64,000 nt of DNA, taken from positions 87,397 to 151,396 of the forward strand of contig JAYMTL010000030.1 of assembly GCA_036897445.1 (NCBI GenBank), read 5' to 3'. The position numbers were made by a program, and so were the translations under genes. The notes under the pieces are model-generated. The model had not been told where the DNA came from, made no database searches, and saw only the letters and a list, made by a program, of their open reading frames with translations. Source of the stretch: Pelargonium tetragonum. Its lineage: Eukaryota; Streptophyta; Magnoliopsida; Geraniales; Geraniaceae. The stretch's first letter is position 1, and every line of letters begins with the position of its first letter. Shown here one piece after another: positions 63,201-64,000 of this stretch.

Positions 63201-64000
63201 TTAAAAGTCGAGTCATCGATAACGAAAATAAGTAAGAAAGAGCGGACTTAGCATCTTAATAGTTATAGTTAATCTTGTTGCTAAAGAGCTAAAGAAAAGG
63301 TCATGTTAGAAAAGTTTAGTTAGTACTTCCTTTTTGTGAGGGAACTCCTAGTTGTTATAGTACTTTTTATTTAAATTAAAGTCTAAATATCGACGAATTG
63401 ATACTCATGCTGCTAGCCATGAAACATACGTGTGAAAGTTTGGGAATTTCTAAGTATATTTCAAAAAATGTCTGACCCCTCTAATTTTTAAAAGTGCTTT
63501 ATTTCTGCTATTTAAAGTCCCAAGAGTTTTCACGAAAAATTTGTAATAGTTTAGTTTTTCAGTACGTAATCACAAGACTTGTTAGAGCCTTTCTAGATAA
63601 AAATAAAAAAAGGAACCCCTCTAACAGAACAAAATTCAATAATATTGGGTACAAACAAGCAAGAGTGCTCTTAAATACACATCTATATGCTATATAAGGG
63701 ATCCATTGCCTTTTGGGATATCTGAAACTCATTTCCTAAGGGCCCTCTTGTAAAATTCAGTGTCTAGTTTTTCTATTTCTATTAAAGTCAATATTGTACT
63801 CTTAAGCAGGCTTCTTGTTAGGTTTACCAAATGAAAGATAGGGCGGATACTCCAAAGTCAAACTAGTTTCATTTAATTTAGTTATACCTTGTGGGGTTCA
63901 GTAATACCTGCTGCTATAATACTTCTTTTCACCTGTTACCTGTCTTCTTGTTCTTAGTATTCCCTGGGCTTTTTAGAACTAGTAGATTTTCATTACATTA

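Larger units (their letters stand above)
58281..64000. other. Gene-free AT-rich DNA (class 1)
   Basis: No gene can be supported, and open frames do not exceed about 67 codons. Features seen are a T-loop string GGTTCAAAT at 62113-62121 with no foldable tRNA, an A13 run at about 61085-61097, palindromes at 59638-59655 and 60272-60285, a short CCCCA-GT-TGGGG inverted repeat near 61770, and GGGCCC at 63739. The last 100 bases become pyrimidine-rich and could be the edge of another island that continues beyond the window. Confidence 0.45.

Noticed and set aside
1-64000. Physarum-like insertional RNA editing or ciliate-type stop reassignment as an explanation for the lack of open frames
   Set aside because: The best tRNA relic lacks a contiguous block rather than scattered single C residues, and TAA/TAG/TGA are all common in class 1 sequence, so neither scheme is positively supported.
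1-64000. CRISPR array or tandem satellite
   Set aside because: The switch motifs are irregularly spaced and differ in sequence from site to site; no constant repeat unit or spacer length is seen.

Overview
No protein-coding or rRNA gene can be supported anywhere in these 64 kb. The sequence is AT-rich (roughly 35% GC by eye). Stop codons, mostly TAA and TAG, are so dense in all six frames that the longest open frame is only about 116 codons, which is what chance gives at this composition. I found no recognisable protein domain, no conserved small- or large-subunit rRNA block, no CRISPR array and no intact insertion sequence. The window therefore looks like gene-free DNA of a eukaryote: either AT-rich nuclear heterochromatin or the non-coding part of a very large organellar genome. 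The sequence alone does not decide between these. A typical bacterial or phage chromosome is very unlikely.

Two sequence classes alternate. Class 1 makes up most of the window (about 1.6-39.7, 41.2-46.0, 46.6-48.5 and 50.8-64 kb). It is studded every few tens of bases with short quasi-palindromic purine-to-pyrimidine switches of the form A/G run, central dinucleotide, C/T run (cores such as GGATCC, GGGCCC, GGAATCC, GGAGCTCC). GGATCC occurs at least 24 times and GGGCCC at least 12 times, several-fold above a composition-based expectation. Class 1 also carries tRNA-like relics. The best is a 69-nt sequence at 7733-7801 closely resembling an organellar elongator methionine tRNA, with a perfect acceptor stem and D stem but a collapsed anticodon arm. 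Weaker relics lie near 1.6, 15.0, 25.6, 49.5, 56.8 and 58.2 kb.

Class 2 forms islands of several hundred bases (about 0.95-1.33, 39.8-41.2, 46.0-46.6, 48.5-49.4 and 50.0-50.75 kb). They have few or no purine/pyrimidine switches. They show strand-asymmetric loss of CA or TG with excess TA: TG is nearly absent at 40.1-40.4 and 49.1-49.4 kb, and CA is nearly absent at 50.1-50.3 kb. This is the pattern left by repeat-induced point mutation (RIP) in filamentous ascomycetes, and short diverged matches between islands suggest remnants of dispersed repeats. If that reading is right, the source would be a filamentous fungus or something with a similar mutator. The organellar look of the tRNA relics argues for organelle-derived DNA in class 1. 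I could not reconcile the two into one confident assignment.

There is no operon or pathway to describe. What merits attention is the dispersed quasi-palindrome family, the tRNA-like relics, the asymmetric islands, and several perfect hairpins and palindromes (12,290; 18,741; 37,107; 48,669; 59,638; 60,272).
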